Shown piece after piece: positions 5,875-5,933 of a stretch of 5,933 bases of DNA. The notes under the pieces were generated by a model that did no database searches, had not been told where the DNA came from, and saw only the letters and a program-made list of their open reading frames with translations. Made by a program: the position numbers and the translations under genes. This DNA is from Methanomassiliicoccales archaeon (lineage in GTDB: Archaea; Thermoplasmatota; Thermoplasmata; Methanomassiliicoccales; JACIVX01). Where the stretch lies: positions 1 to 5,933 of the forward strand of contig JAJRAG010000177.1 in assembly GCA_028682925.1 (NCBI GenBank). Reading direction: 5' to 3'. Position 1 is the first letter of the stretch. Each line of letters opens with the position of its first letter.

Positions 5875-5933
5875 ATGACAGTGCCCAACGCTCTTTTTTT
5901 GGATTGCCCATCATGTGGAGAAAAATGCCTGCA
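5875..5933 (+). CDS. Zinc-ribbon protein, N-terminal fragment (3' end outside the window)
   Basis: Nineteen residues are visible (MTVPNALFLDCPSCGEKCL) before the window ends in the middle of a codon. CPSCG is the first knuckle of a zinc ribbon, close to the N-terminus, followed by a further cysteine. Archaea have small conserved zinc-finger proteins beginning this way (for example the HVO_0476-like group), and this may be one, but too little is present to decide. A run of seven T at 5894-5900 falls inside the coding frame (Leu-Phe-Leu) and is not a terminator. It would be a likely place for a sequencing indel, but the frame reads well across it. An ATG two codons earlier (5869) is ruled out by Shine-Dalgarno spacing. 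Confidence 0.65.
   Translation, partial: MTVPNALFLDCPSCGEKCL

Noticed and set aside
5894..5900. Run of seven T as a terminator for the rhomboid operon
   Set aside because: It lies in frame inside the coding start of the next gene, downstream of a good Shine-Dalgarno and start codon.
1..5933. CRISPR array, tRNA or rRNA gene, insertion sequence or phage module
   Set aside because: No regularly spaced repeats, tRNA-like cloverleaf, transposase motif or terminal inverted repeats were seen on either strand, and the genes fill nearly all of the window.

Overview
The window looks archaeal, probably euryarchaeal and perhaps of the Thermoplasmatota/Methanomassiliicoccales type. The decisive markers are GatD and GatE, the two subunits of the archaea-only Glu-tRNA(Gln) amidotransferase. 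Supporting signs are a HemK2/Mtq2-type methyltransferase of archaeal length, TATA-like promoter elements, heavy use of AGG/AGA arginine codons, a very short leader on the methyltransferase, and a membrane-anchored surface protein with a bare C-terminal helix. The lineage within the archaea is an inference from general appearance, not from any search.

Layout. (1) Bases 1-333 are the 3' end of a secreted or cell-surface protein that ends in one transmembrane helix; a T-rich terminator-like tract and a small hairpin follow. (2) Bases 514-3679 are a gatD-gatE operon whose genes overlap by 8 nt, with a strong Shine-Dalgarno for gatE inside the end of gatD. (3) On the minus strand, 4308-3667 is a release-factor-type protein methyltransferase that meets gatE tail to tail and overlaps it by 13 nt. 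(4) From a compact 62-nt divergent promoter region, the plus strand carries a rhomboid protease with a C-terminal zinc ribbon (4371-5261). It overlaps by 4 nt (ATGA) a small metallo-beta-lactamase-fold hydrolase resembling MBLAC1 (5258-5833). (5) A new gene begins at about 5875 with a CPxCG zinc-ribbon start and runs off the window.

How the genes fit together. GatDE makes Gln-tRNA(Gln) by the indirect route, and the methyltransferase very likely modifies the GGQ glutamine of release factor aRF1, so the middle of the window serves translation fidelity at its start (charging) and end (termination). The rhomboid/MBL pair is a separate, translationally coupled unit whose joint role is not known to me. 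It is the least explained part of the window, although each component belongs to a recognised family. I see no tRNA, rRNA, CRISPR array, insertion sequence or phage gene. No gene-free stretch exceeds about 180 bases.
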